Below are positions 37,045 to 47,400 of a DNA stretch of 64,000 bases, piece by piece; the first letter of the stretch is position 1, and each line of letters opens with the position of its first letter. The position numbers and the translations under genes were made by a program. The notes under the pieces are model-generated. The model was given only the letters and a program-made list of their open reading frames with translations, had not been told where the DNA came from and searched no databases. Source of the DNA: Halomonas sp. CUBES01 (GTDB lineage: Bacteria; Pseudomonadota; Gammaproteobacteria; Pseudomonadales; Halomonadaceae); NCBI RefSeq assembly GCF_020991005.1, contig NZ_JAJLLW010000005.1:186001-250000 (forward strand). The letters run 5' to 3'.

Positions 37045-39771
37045 TTAACCTCTTAGCCCAAGAATTGTATCGAAGATAGTAGAAGCCGTATCAATCACCC
37101 TAGCATTTGCCTGATAGTACTGCTGATAACGGATCAGGTTAGCAGCTTCTTCATCCAGGTTAACGCCGGATTCAGATTGTTGCACGGCACGCAGCTGATC
37201 GGTGAGCCCTTGACGTGCATCTAGGTTCACTTGGGTGATATTGGTGCGATTCCCCACGTCACTTACCATGGCGCCGTAAGCCCCGCTAAACGTCGCATTA
37301 TCACCAACGGTGTCTTCACTTTGTAGGTTTTGTAGCGCTAACGCATTGCGGTTATCACCGGGCCCCGTGGTGCCTGATAACCCTGTAAAAGTCACGCCAC
37401 TTGTCGTGCCTTCGCTTGGCAGTTCATCGATGGTGAAACTTAAAACCGTTTCTCCCGTGGCATCATCCTTGATGGTGAGTCGATCACCTACCGCTAGCGT
37501 ATCGCCTGTTGCGTTGTTTACGGAGAGCACATTATCAATTTCGGTACCGTCTTCCTTAAACACACTAAATACACCGTCAGGCGGTGGGTCATTGGGTACC
37601 GAGCCTGCATCGGGTGATACGAAGAGGTTATTTTCACTGTCCGCACCAAAGAAGCCTAGGCTCAGTGAGCCATCATCTGCGGCCTTCACGGCAAAGCTTG
37701 GAGGGCGGTAGTCGCTGTCCATTTCCTTGAAGCCGGGCGCTACGTCAATGTCGCTGACTGTTAGCTGATCCTGCACGCGGCCGATAGGGGTGTTGTCGGG
37801 ATTAATGCCGCCAGTGGTTGAGGCGCCGGGCATATCATCCCAAGTAGCCTTGATATCAAATTCACCGTTACCCGACACTAGCAAAAATAGAGGCTCTTTT
37901 ACGTTATCAATATTTAATTTCTCTTCCCGATAGCCCGTATCTGTACTTAGATTGTTAGGTTTAGTATCAAATCTATTGCCATCACCTGTATAGGTAAGCT
38001 CCATACCCGCATAATTTAATGTTGCAGGATCTGAGAGGTCTGCGGAGTATTTATCCTTACGGTTCAGAAGGTCGTTGTTGTTGTAAGTCGTTCCTTCATT
38101 AAACCCGTTTGTTAGAGTAAATATATTTGTTTCTACATCTTCTGCTGATGTGATTGAGATTCCATCAGCATTATTTTGCCAAGTATAGTCTGCTTCGGTA
38201 CCTTCCCAAGTCGAGGGATCAGCATCCGTTCCTTCAACTGGCGTGCCTATTAGATGCTTGCCGTCTCGGGTGAAAAGTTGGATGTCATCATCTGCTCCTC
38301 GGTCCTTGAGATGGATTTCAACATTTTTTGCACCTGCTGGGATAAAGGCGATAGGCTGCAGGCCTGATTTCAACGTTTCCCAGTCCCCTTCATTTAAAAC
38401 ATCGCTAATTATTTTAGTTTCACCTAAACGCGTTGTGCTCTGCGATTGAAAATCGACTGTGGAGTAGGGCATGGGGCGCACAGGGCTTTGAGCGGCGGCG
38501 ATCTTGTCCAGGTCGTTGATTCGCACGTCCATGCCTGCGGCGGCACGGCGTACTGGCTGTACTTCAAACGTATCCCCCTGTGATGGCGGGCCATCAAACG
38601 CCATGGTAATGCCGCCAAATGCCAGCACTTCGCCATCCCATTCAGTACTTACTGTCTCGCCGCTGTCTTTTCGGATGGCAGTAAACGTGCCGTTGTCATA
38701 GCGAACCTGGTAATCCGTTGCGCGCAGGTCATCGACGCGTGTCGGATCGAAGGCAATGGCGTCGACCTTCGCGTTGTTATCGGGAGAGCTGTAAGCCTGA
38801 GGTGCACGAATCGTAAAGAAGTTCTCACCTTGATCACCGTTTAGATCCACCCCCTGCTTGTGCTGCTCGTTGAAGGCGGTAGTTAACGACACAGCAAGCT
38901 GCCCGATTTGATTCTGGGTTTTATCCAGCGATTCTTCGCGGAAGCGCATTAACCCGCCGAGGCTACCGCCGGTAATCACGTCTTCTTCAAGGGGAACTAC
39001 GTTGCCGCCGCCATCGCGATAGCCAATCACAGTACGTTCTGGGTCGGTTTCGGATTGCAGTGATGTGAGCTTGAATGCGTCGGTGCCGGTGACCAACGGC
39101 TGCCCGTTGGGCAGGCTGACGTTGTAAGTCTTGCCATCCTGAATGTTGAGGCGCGAGTCCATGCGATCGCTTAATTCGCTGATCAGGTGGTCACGCTGGT
39201 TGAGCAGGCTGTTGGGGGCTTCGCCGGTACGTGCACGAGCCAAGGCGATTTCCCGGTTTAGACCGGCAACTTGCTGGGTAGTGTTGTTGACCTGAGTGAT
39301 TTCGTCTTTGATCTCACTGTTGATATTCTGCTGCATGTCCTGCAGGTAGCCATCAAAGGAGCGGAACTGAGCACTAAGCGTTTGGGCCGACCCGATAACG
39401 CCTTGCCGTGAGGCAGGATCTGAAGGCGCGCTGGCTAAATCTTCTAAGCCAGAAAAGAAGTTTTGCATTAATGGGGCCAAACCAGCGTCGCGATCGGCCA
39501 AAAGGTTATCGACTTGCTCGACTTGTTGCGCGTATTTTTCTAATGCGCTGGATTGGGTGCGTGCATCGTTGAGCTGATCGGCGACGTAGCGGTTGAATTG
39601 ACGCTCGATATCATCAACTTGAACGCCACGTGTGCCCGCTGAGCCCTCGCCGAGCAGTGTCACTTCACGGTTGAAGCCGGGTGTATAAACGTTGCTGATG
39701 TTGTTGCTCGTGGTATTTAAGGCGTTTTGTGCCGCATTCAGCCCGCTCAAGCCAGTCGAAAACATGCTCAT
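37045..39771 (-). CDS. flgK: Flagellar hook-associated protein 1 FlgK, long form
   Basis: A 908-residue hook-filament junction protein. The N-terminus (SGLNAAQNALNTTSNNISN, VYTPGFNREVTLL) and the C-terminus (EEAANLIRYQQYYQANARV, DTASTIFDTILGLRG) are the conserved D0/D1 coiled-coil ends. FlgK is often about 450-650 residues; the excess lies in the surface-exposed centre (about 400-800), which is acidic and encoded by AT-richer DNA around 37.9-38.5 kb. Start MSMFSTG could also be Met3. No flgJ lies upstream and no flgL downstream, so it is detached from the usual flagellar operon and flanked by an IS30 remnant and repeat B. It may be a second, exchanged or relocated copy. Confidence 0.92.
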   Translation of the reverse strand: MSMFSTGLSGLNAAQNALNTTSNNISNVYTPGFNREVTLLGEGSAGTRGVQVDDIERQFNRYVADQLNDARTQSSALEKYAQQVEQVDNLLADRDAGLAPLMQNFFSGLEDLASAPSDPASRQGVIGSAQTLSAQFRSFDGYLQDMQQNINSEIKDEITQVNNTTQQVAGLNREIALARARTGEAPNSLLNQRDHLISELSDRMDSRLNIQDGKTYNVSLPNGQPLVTGTDAFKLTSLQSETDPERTVIGYRDGGGNVVPLEEDVITGGSLGGLMRFREESLDKTQNQIGQLAVSLTTAFNEQHKQGVDLNGDQGENFFTIRAPQAYSSPDNNAKVDAIAFDPTRVDDLRATDYQVRYDNGTFTAIRKDSGETVSTEWDGEVLAFGGITMAFDGPPSQGDTFEVQPVRRAAAGMDVRINDLDKIAAAQSPVRPMPYSTVDFQSQSTTRLGETKIISDVLNEGDWETLKSGLQPIAFIPAGAKNVEIHLKDRGADDDIQLFTRDGKHLIGTPVEGTDADPSTWEGTEADYTWQNNADGISITSAEDVETNIFTLTNGFNEGTTYNNNDLLNRKDKYSADLSDPATLNYAGMELTYTGDGNRFDTKPNNLSTDTGYREEKLNIDNVKEPLFLLVSGNGEFDIKATWDDMPGASTTGGINPDNTPIGRVQDQLTVSDIDVAPGFKEMDSDYRPPSFAVKAADDGSLSLGFFGADSENNLFVSPDAGSVPNDPPPDGVFSVFKEDGTEIDNVLSVNNATGDTLAVGDRLTIKDDATGETVLSFTIDELPSEGTTSGVTFTGLSGTTGPGDNRNALALQNLQSEDTVGDNATFSGAYGAMVSDVGNRTNITQVNLDARQGLTDQLRAVQQSESGVNLDEEAANLIRYQQYYQANARVIDTASTIFDTILGLRG

Positions 39772-39890
39772 TGCTCAATGTCCCTATCGTGTTTCTTAGC
39801 GCATCATTTTGGCAAAACATACTTTATTTAGGTGGGCCGTTAAAGCTAAATCTAGTGAATTATTAATTTTACCCTATCCGAACCACGGCG

Positions 39891-40672
39891 GCTTCAAGTT
39901 CCAAGTGCAACGCTATTGAATAGTGCTCGGATCGGCGACGGATTTCTATTGGAACCCCGCTGCCATGGGCTATGCGGGTCGGCAAAGTAGATCGCTGTTC
40001 CCGTCTTCTGAGTGATCTCGGCATGGTTCACCATCTCTTTGCTCTGGTCATAGGTCATGGACAAGCGCGGGGAGCGCGTCACCTCATTGAGTTTGTCGCT
40101 GAAGCCGATGGCCGTGGTGCCGTCCACTTTCGCCAGGATCACTAAACGCGTGGTTCGCTCTACCAACGTACAGCCGGCAGAGCTGTTGTTGGCACCGATG
40201 ATGAGGTCACCCTCCCAATGGCCAGGTATCAGGCGGTCTTCGATCGCAGGGGGCCGCAGATGAATGCTTTCTAAATCTGGAATCTGTTGTCGCCTATCCT
40301 TGCCACGGCTGCGAGGGCGGCGTTTACCTTTACCCTGGCGCAAACAGGCAATCAGCTTCCTCTTGAGCGAGCCGCGCGGCATGAGGTAGAGCGCATTGTA
40401 GATGGCTTCGTGCGAGACGTGGCGGTTAGTGTTATCAGGAAATATACGCTTCAGTGTGCGGGCAATTTGCTATGGTGACCAGTACTTACGCACTAGGTAG
40501 ACCACCAGTTCTCGTGAAATAGTACCGGGCGCACGCCCCAACTGACGGACGATAGCGCGAATCGAGTGGACCAGCATGATGGCGGCTCGATCTTCAGCAG
40601 AAGGATGGTGGTAACAATAAGTCATGGCAATACCCTACCTGATAGGTTAGGTGTTGCGCTTATTCATTGAGA
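39891..40672 (-). mobile_element. IS30-family insertion sequence remnant
   Basis: A ~780-bp remnant with a decayed transposase. Possible imperfect terminal inverted repeats are GTTGCACTTGGAACTTGAAGC (complement of 39891-39911) and GTTGCGCTTATTCATTGAGAC (40652-40672), with 13 of 21 positions equal by eye. The element lies between the flgK start and the 49-bp repeat copy at 40678. Confidence 0.6.
39894..40625 (-). pseudogene. IS30-family transposase, decayed
   Basis: Reading from ATG at 40625, MTYCYHHPSAEDRAAIM and RAIVRQLGRAPGTISREL form the helix-turn-helix region. A segment of roughly 50 residues expected after SREL is missing, then VRKYWSP is followed by a TAG where Glu is usual (SPEQIA). 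The frame then continues through RIFPDNTNRHVSHEAIYNAL and the catalytic core: GHWEGDLIIGAN (first Asp), RTTRLVILAKVDG, LSMTYDQSKEM (second Asp) and YFADPHSPWQRGSN (Asp and nearby Glu region). The end after GSN is abnormal, so the last catalytic Glu (normally GSNEN) reads Arg. It is non-functional. Confidence 0.85.
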
Positions 40673-40677
40673 CCGCC

Positions 40678-40726
40678 AACCGATGAATAAGGCTGCTTTA
40701 GGTAGTTGAAAGGCCAAAATGGCCCG
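40678..40726 (+). repeat. 49-bp direct repeat, copy 1
   Basis: Begins AACCGATGAATAAGGCTGCT and ends with the small palindrome GGCCAAAATGGCC plus CG. Copy 2 at 44239-44287 differs at only two positions by eye. Both are in the same orientation and stand upstream of large RTX genes, bracketing the 40930 paralogue. Confidence 0.85.
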
Positions 40727-40929
40727 GTGTTACAGCCTGAGTGCGGTACTGGCTGAGGTACTATGAGAAATCCAGGCTAGGTATCGTGCGGATGAATGGA
40801 TGGCGCCAATAGGTATTTCGAAAGTGTCTCAATGTTACTGAACGTCAATGATAGGTAGTGTCGTGTTTGCTAGGCTGGTGGTGATAGATCATATGCATCG
40901 AGATTACCAACGCAAGAAGGTTAGCTGGT

Positions 40930-43671
40930 ATGGCAACGCAAGATATTCAAATCATTTACCTTGGCTTACTGGGTCGTCCCGCTGATGAAGAAGGCTTGGC
41001 GTATTGGAATGAGTTAATAGAAAGCGGCACGCTGACGCTAGAACAGCTACGTGCCAATATCGTTAACGAACAGCCAGAATTTGCCGACGGTCCAGGCCAA
41101 CTGAGCCGTGATGATTTCGTCACTCAGCTTTACCTTAAATTGTTTGGCCGCGAAGCCGATGATCAGGCCGACTACTGGATAATCGGCGAAGGCGCTGGGG
41201 TCAATCTGGATCAACTGGTGCTTGCCTTTACCGAGGGTGCCTCTGAAGAAGACATCAATGCACTCGATAACCGTACCACGGTGGCCCAGCAGATCACCGA
41301 CGCAGGCCTGGTAGAAGAAGGTGAAGCGACAACGCTACTGGAAGACGTGACCAGTGACCCTGAGACGGTGACCGCCGCCGAGCAGGCGATTGAATCGCTT
41401 GAAAATGATGATCCCCCCGTTTCGCCACCTACCCCTACACCTCCCTCGCAGACCTTCGAGTTATCGGCCGATGGCATTGTGACCGATGCGACCGATGGCG
41501 CTGATGTGGTGACCGGTGGCCCTGGCGATGACGTCATTCGCGCCAGCCAGGATGCCGACGGCAATGGCACGGCGGATGACCCTCAATTTGAAGTGGGGGA
41601 TGTACTGGACGGTGGTGGCGGAACGGATCGCCTGGTGGTGACGGATGTGGATCCCGGTACGCACGACCTGCCCGCGTTGCGCAATGACACGGCGGCCGCG
41701 AACATCGAGATACTCGACATCAAGACACTCGACGAGGGCGTGGCACAATCGCTGCGGATAGACGTTGCCGACTACAGCGATGACCTGACGGATATTCGCA
41801 TCACCGATGGTGACAGCCAGGCGGATGATGTGGAAGTGAACAACCTGGCCGCCGACATGACGATACAGGCCAACAGCGATCTTGGCACCCTGGATATCGC
41901 GGGCTATCGCGCTGGCGTTTCTGAGCAAACGACCACGCTAGCGCTGACCGGCGGCGTGACCCTCTCGGACATTGACGATACCAGCGCAGCTACCGAGTCG
42001 CTGACCATTGAGTCCACCGGGGAGAAGGGCAATACGGTCACTGACCTGGGTGATGACGGACGCTTTCAGGGAGCGGATATCATTATTACCGGCGATACAG
42101 CGTTCGCGATCGACCTCGGCACAAGCGATATCGAGACGGTCGATGGCAGCCAGGCAACCGGGGGGTTGACGCTGAAAGGCAACCCCAGCGCGACTACGCT
42201 CATAGGCGGTGCAGGCAACGATACGGTTAATGCTGGCGGGAACGACGTTGCAGCAGACGCTTCCGTCAGCCTGGGCGCTGGTGACGATGTCGTGAGCAAC
42301 CTGGGGGCAGTGGCCGAAGAGGCGTCTTTCGATGGTGGTGAAGGCACCGACACACTGCCGCTTCAAGCGGTGGCGGCTGCCAATGTTGGTGCGTTCAGCA
42401 ATTTCGAAGTGTTCGACGTCAACGCCCTGAACAAGACGTTCGATCTGAGCATGTTGTCGGCAGGTAATGATATTCAAGAAATCGTTGGTTCGGGTGCCAC
42501 GGGGGCAGGTGGTGAATTGACTCAGGTTGGCGCTGGCGTTGGTTTCCGTGCCACGGCTGATATGGGCACTGCCAGCGACCTTGTGCTGACTCAAGCAACG
42601 GCCGGCACTTTGGACGTCACCTTGGATGTTGATCAGGCAGCCACGGATTCCGCTTCAGACGATAATAGCGCTGATGCGGGCGTTGTGGCCACTAACGCGA
42701 CCAGCGTAAACGCTGTCTTTGATTCTGAAAGCGTCAACGCAATCGATGGCGGACCGATCACCAACGTGCAGACGATTGGTCTGACAGTTGGCAACGATGA
42801 CGCCGCCGTTGCAGGGGGGGCAACCTCTATTAACGTTGACTCGGGTGGTGAAAACGCTGAGAACGTTCTGGTTGTTGATGACCAGACCAGCGACGCTAAC
42901 GGTGATTCCGTTCTTACGGCGTTGACCATTACGGGCGATCAAGACCTTGATATCAGAAATTTCAGCGCGACGTCTGGCAATGACGGTACCGCTATCGAAA
43001 CGGTCGATGCTGGCGCGTTTACCGGTGATCTGCGTGTCGATCTGGGAGCGCTTGCCAACGTTGGTGATCTGACACTCAGTGCGGGTGCAGGCAACGACAG
43101 CATCGACCTGTCTTCCCTTGCGACTGGCTACGCCGGTGAGGTGTCTATTGCACTGTCCGCTAGGGCAGGCAACGACCTGATTACCCTGCACGGTTCGCCT
43201 GATCGGGTGGGGGGCGACGCTATCAGCATTACCAACTTTCAAGCCGGAAACGACGGCGACAAGATTGCCATAGAGAACAGTACCGTAAGCGGTAGTTTCG
43301 ATACCAATGCCTTCGGCTCGGTAGAGGCTACTCCTGATACGGGCGTTACATTAGGTTCAGGCGATGCTGACGCTGGTCTGGTCATGATAACGGGTGAAAA
43401 CGCTGGTTTGGATAGCCTCTCTGGTGCAGACGTCCATGAATACCTGGAGGACTTCGATGGTAATGGAGGTTTCAACGACGGTTACTTAAGGCTAAGCCAG
43501 AATGACGACGTTGCTTACGTCGCGGTTGAGTATGCCGGTGATACAGGTATCTATGAGGTTAGCAATAGTGCCCCTCTTGGTAATGGTCTCAGCAACGCCG
43601 ATCATCTGGTGACGCTGGCCGGTGTCTCTACGGACGACCTGACCGCCGACAACTTTGCTTCTTTTCTATGA
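40930..43671 (+). CDS. DUF4214/RTX secreted surface protein (S-layer paralogue 3)
   Basis: A 913-residue, very acidic, leaderless and apparently cysteine-free protein. Residues 1-125 are the DUF4214 pair (IIYLGLLGRPADEEGLAYW, LYLKLFGREADDQADYW), nearly matching the paralogue at 33634. A Pro-rich linker (PPVSPPTPTPPSQ, near 160) leads into a beta-rich body with RTX-like calcium motifs (GGPGDDVIRASQ, GGAGNDTVNAGG, SAGAGNDSIDLSS, ARAGNDLITLHG). The C-terminal DNFASFL resembles the DNFAQ end of paralogue 2 and suits type I secretion. AAGAAGG precedes the ATG. It is bracketed by 49-bp direct repeats and mobile-element remnants, suggesting acquisition or duplication as a cassette. Confidence 0.85.
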   Translation: MATQDIQIIYLGLLGRPADEEGLAYWNELIESGTLTLEQLRANIVNEQPEFADGPGQLSRDDFVTQLYLKLFGREADDQADYWIIGEGAGVNLDQLVLAFTEGASEEDINALDNRTTVAQQITDAGLVEEGEATTLLEDVTSDPETVTAAEQAIESLENDDPPVSPPTPTPPSQTFELSADGIVTDATDGADVVTGGPGDDVIRASQDADGNGTADDPQFEVGDVLDGGGGTDRLVVTDVDPGTHDLPALRNDTAAANIEILDIKTLDEGVAQSLRIDVADYSDDLTDIRITDGDSQADDVEVNNLAADMTIQANSDLGTLDIAGYRAGVSEQTTTLALTGGVTLSDIDDTSAATESLTIESTGEKGNTVTDLGDDGRFQGADIIITGDTAFAIDLGTSDIETVDGSQATGGLTLKGNPSATTLIGGAGNDTVNAGGNDVAADASVSLGAGDDVVSNLGAVAEEASFDGGEGTDTLPLQAVAAANVGAFSNFEVFDVNALNKTFDLSMLSAGNDIQEIVGSGATGAGGELTQVGAGVGFRATADMGTASDLVLTQATAGTLDVTLDVDQAATDSASDDNSADAGVVATNATSVNAVFDSESVNAIDGGPITNVQTIGLTVGNDDAAVAGGATSINVDSGGENAENVLVVDDQTSDANGDSVLTALTITGDQDLDIRNFSATSGNDGTAIETVDAGAFTGDLRVDLGALANVGDLTLSAGAGNDSIDLSSLATGYAGEVSIALSARAGNDLITLHGSPDRVGGDAISITNFQAGNDGDKIAIENSTVSGSFDTNAFGSVEATPDTGVTLGSGDADAGLVMITGENAGLDSLSGADVHEYLEDFDGNGGFNDGYLRLSQNDDVAYVAVEYAGDTGIYEVSNSAPLGNGLSNADHLVTLAGVSTDDLTADNFASFL

Positions 43672-43694
43672 GTAACCGGTAGCAATTCTTCTCA

Positions 43695-43826
43695 ATGGGT
43701 AAAAGCATCCCATCGGTGGCCTTTTGGTACACACCTGAGCGCGCAAGCCATGGCGCAACCCCACTGCGCTTCCATGACTGGCGCCACAGCTTTGCCTGCT
43801 TTCTGGTCGGTGCCGTGGGGCTCTGA
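43695..43826 (+). pseudogene. Tyrosine-recombinase C-terminal fragment
   Basis: A 43-codon remnant ending TPLRFHDWRHSFACFLVGAVG. RFHDWRHSFA matches the HxxR catalytic box of tyrosine recombinases (usually RFHDLRHTFAS). The rest of the catalytic domain, including the tyrosine, is absent, so it is a fragment of a phage or island integrase. It lies just after the third DUF4214 gene. Confidence 0.5.
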
Positions 43827-43856
43827 GCGTATCGAGGTTGCCGCTTGTCGCCCCTG

Positions 43857-44060
43857 CTAGTCGGTTGCTTGGTGAGAGCGGCAACGTGACGGGGGGGATT
43901 CATCGATGCTATCAGCAAGTTGCAGCTTGATGACCAGATGATCGGATGTAGGTTGGGTAATCTGTGCTTCATATTGCTGGTCAGCGTCGCGCTCAAAGCG
44001 CTCCATGACGTCGATCAGCTCATCGGCCAATGCCTGTTTTTGTAACTTTGTCAGGGGCAT
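43857..44060 (-). CDS. Small protein of unknown function
   Basis: A possible 67-residue protein (MPLTKLQKQALADELIDVME...) with an amphipathic, charged N-terminal helix and AAGGAC about eight bases before the ATG. I recognise no family. It overlaps no other gene and lies between an integrase fragment and the second 49-bp repeat, which makes an accessory-element gene plausible. The C-terminal PPSRCRSHQATD part looks non-native and may be a truncated end. Confidence 0.35.
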   Translation of the reverse strand: MPLTKLQKQALADELIDVMERFERDADQQYEAQITQPTSDHLVIKLQLADSIDESPPSRCRSHQATD

Positions 44061-44475
44061 AGTAGATGTCCTTATTCATGAACGTTAGTACAAGCGGCTA
44101 AGCGTTGTGCGTCTCATTGCTGCCATGTCGTTGTCGTGGTGCGGGCAGATACCGTTTCCATGCACGATGTGTCTTTTCATTAAATCGTGTGATAAGACGT
44201 AAGCATATTGACTATTTTAGTCACAAAAAGCGTTAAGGAACCGATGAATAATGCTGCTTGAGGTAGTTGAAAGGCCAAAATGGCCCGATCACCGTTTCAG
44301 CGAGCCATATCTGGTCACTTGATCTAAAAAGCTACCCCTTTACCTGCTTCAGCGTGCATGCCAACCCCCATTTTGGCATTGTTTTTCCATTTAGCCGCAG
44401 ACTAAAATCATCCACTATCTCCGTAAAATACCAAGATAAACAAACGCTATAAGCAATTAGCTGGAGGCGACGTCC
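44061..44475. other. Gene-free stretch upstream of the first DUF4347 gene
   Basis: 415 bp without a convincing gene. It holds the second 49-bp repeat (44239-44287) and AT-rich DNA at 44200-44235 and 44390-44455. CTGGAGGCG at 44460-44468 is the ribosome site for the ATG at 44476. TATAAG at 44448-44453 is -10-like but has no good -35 and lies very close to the start codon. Confidence 0.5.
44239..44287 (+). repeat. 49-bp direct repeat, copy 2
   Basis: Begins AACCGATGAATAATGCTGCT and includes GGCCAAAATGGCC. It matches copy 1 at 40678-40726 at 47 of 49 positions by eye, in the same orientation, 3561 bp apart. Confidence 0.85.
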
Positions 44476-47400
44476 ATGCAACTCGGCCCACATGAGCGCG
44501 CACCGACGCGCGAGATCGCATTCTTCACTGCGGATGTGCAAGATCGGCAAACCCTGATCAATGGACTACGCCCCGGCGTCGCGCATCACATTCTCTCACC
44601 CGATGGAAACGGCCTCTCTGAAATCGCGACTGTGCTGGCGGGCGAGACGAATATAACAGCACTGCATATTGTCTCGCACGGCGCACCGGGTGAAGTGTTT
44701 CTGAGCGCAAATCGGTTGTCAGGGAGAACGCTGCAATCTGCCTCTCGAACCTTTGACGAGATCCGGCAGACATTGTCGGGGGATGCGGAGGTCATTCTTT
44801 ACGGCTGCCGCGTCGCTGAGGGTGAGGCGGGTGCCGCTTTTGTCGAGGGTCTTCGGAACAGTCTGGACCGAGACGTGGTGGCATCTGAACACCCTGTCGG
44901 GGCGGCCGAGAAAGGCGGTTCCTGGGGAATTGAACCGATGCGGCGAGAGCTTGCTTTTCAGCTTGAGGCTCAAGTCTCTTATCAAGGCGTTCTTGCCAAT
45001 GCGACCTTCGGTTTTGAAGATGGTCTAATGGGAGTCAACACGAAGTCGATAACTGGCACAGAGACAGCCGGTGCGCTTACCGTCACATCAACTGACCTTA
45101 ACATTGTGAGGGCCAGCGATTATGGCGTGGTTATCAATGGGATGGAATCTATTGCTACGGATTTCGGTACTGGCTTCGAGTCTTCATTGGTTTTTTATTT
45201 GGAAGGCAGCAATGTTTTCGACCTGACATCCATTAGTGTGGGAGACTTGAGTGGTTCGCTCGAAAACCTGACGCTTTCTGCGAATGGTAATACGCTACCA
45301 TTTTCGGTTATGGCTAGTGAGACGAAGACGTTTGATGTCTCTGCGGACCCGGGGGCGGCAAACTTTCAGGGAATATCATCCTTCACACTGACGCCGAATG
45401 ATGGTCAGATGGCGCTTTCCATCGATGACGTGGAATTCCAGAACATCACGGCCCCCAATACACCCCCCACCTTCGACCAGGACAGCGACAACAATGGTGT
45501 ACTGTCCGGTGCGGAGGCAGGGGGTACGGCGAATTTGACCATGGCCGAAGACAGTGGCGCGCTGGGGCTGATCAATTTTTTGCAGGTGGATGATCCTGAT
45601 GGTTCTCAGACCCTGACCTGGTCGGAGAACGGGACCGACGGCCCTGACAACGGCTCGCTCGAGATTGAGTCCGGCACGGTGAACACGCCCGCCACCGACG
45701 AAAAGCCCTTCAACGCTATCTATACCCCGAACACCGATTTCAACGGCACCGATACCTTCAGCATCGACGTCAGCGACGGCACTGATACCGATACCTTGCA
45801 GATGACAGTGACGGTGACCGATGCGCCCGACGTTACCTCGGTGGACGTGGCCGACGGGACCTATGGCCTGGGCGACGACGTCACCGTGTCCGTCACCTTC
45901 GATGAGGCCGTGACCGTCGTCACCGGAACGCCGACCATCGACATTAATGTAGGTGGCAACATCCGCACGGTGGACCTGGATCGCGGTGATGGTACAACCA
46001 CGCTTTCTGGCACCTATACGATACAGAGCGATGACGCCGCCGACAGCATCGCCATCGATTTTAACGCCGTAAGCGGTGAGATTGTGGACAACGACGGCGA
46101 CGGCAATAGCGCCGACCTCTCCCACGATGCCATCAACGACAGTGGCGTGACCGTGGATGTCAGCGCCCCGACGATATCGGCGGTCTCGATCCCGAATGCG
46201 TCGGCCAGGGTCGGCGATGCGGTGACGGTGAGCATTACGGCGGGTGAGGTTGGCCTGTCGCTGGATACCGGGACGGTGAACGGGGTGCCCTTGACCGGGT
46301 TTTCGGATGACGGCGGCGGCAATTATTCGGCGACCTACACGGTTCAGGAAGGTGATGCGGACCGCGCGGCAGGTGACGATATTCCGGTCAATGTCATCCT
46401 TTCCGACGCCGCCGGGAACCTGTCGACCCCCTACAATACGTCGATCAGTCAGGGTGGTGACGCCATCGATGCGAATTCGCCAAACGTGGGTTTACCGGTC
46501 TTAGACGCGGCCTCGGACAGCGGCACCAGCGACAGTGATAACATCACCGATACTGCCACCCCTACGATTTCGGGAAGCACCGAGTCGGGAGCGGCGGTCA
46601 CCGTGCGCGTCGACGGATCGTCTGTGGGCACGACGACAGCGGATGGCGCAGGCGACTGGAACTTCACATTTGCGGATGGCGATCTCAGCGAAGGTGCGAA
46701 CACGGTCGATATCCTGGCCAGCGATGCCGCTGGGAATACCAGTGATGATTCTGGCGACCTGACCCTGACGCTGGACACGGCCGCGCCGACGCTCAGCGAC
46801 GACACGTCCGCCAGCGTGCAGGAAAACGATCCCGCCGGGGTGCTGACCGGCGTGAACGGGGCCGGTGACAACGTGACGGACAACGACACCGGAGCGGATA
46901 CCACGGCACCGGTCGTGGCGGTGAATGGCAACGCCGACGGTGTTGCCAGCGCGGTGGCGGGCGACAACGGCGGCTTGTTTACCGTTGCCGACGATGGCAG
47001 TGTGCGCTTTGATCCAAACGGCGATTTTGATGCGCTGGCCACAGGAGATAGCGAAACCACCGGCGTCATGCTCACCATCCGAGACGCCGCTGGCAACACT
47101 AACACCTCGACCCTGAGTGTCCAGGTGACCGGCGCGAACACCGCCCCGACACTGACGATCGGGAGCGCGCCGACGGTGAACACGGGCCGGACCACGACGC
47201 TGGATACCACGCTCCTGAACGGGACAGACCCGGATGACGACGTGGCGGATCTGACCTATATCTTGGACAGCGTCCCAGGCAGCGGCACGCTTAAACTGTC
47301 GGGGACGGCCCTTGAAGTGCTTGACAGCTTCACTCAGCAGGAGCTCATTGATGGCAACCTGACCTTCACGGCAGGCAGCTCAACTGGCGATGTCAGCTTT

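Noticed and set aside
44332..44550. Minus-strand frame overlapping the start of the 44476 gene
   Set aside because: It crosses the ribosome site and start of a well-supported gene and shows no family features.
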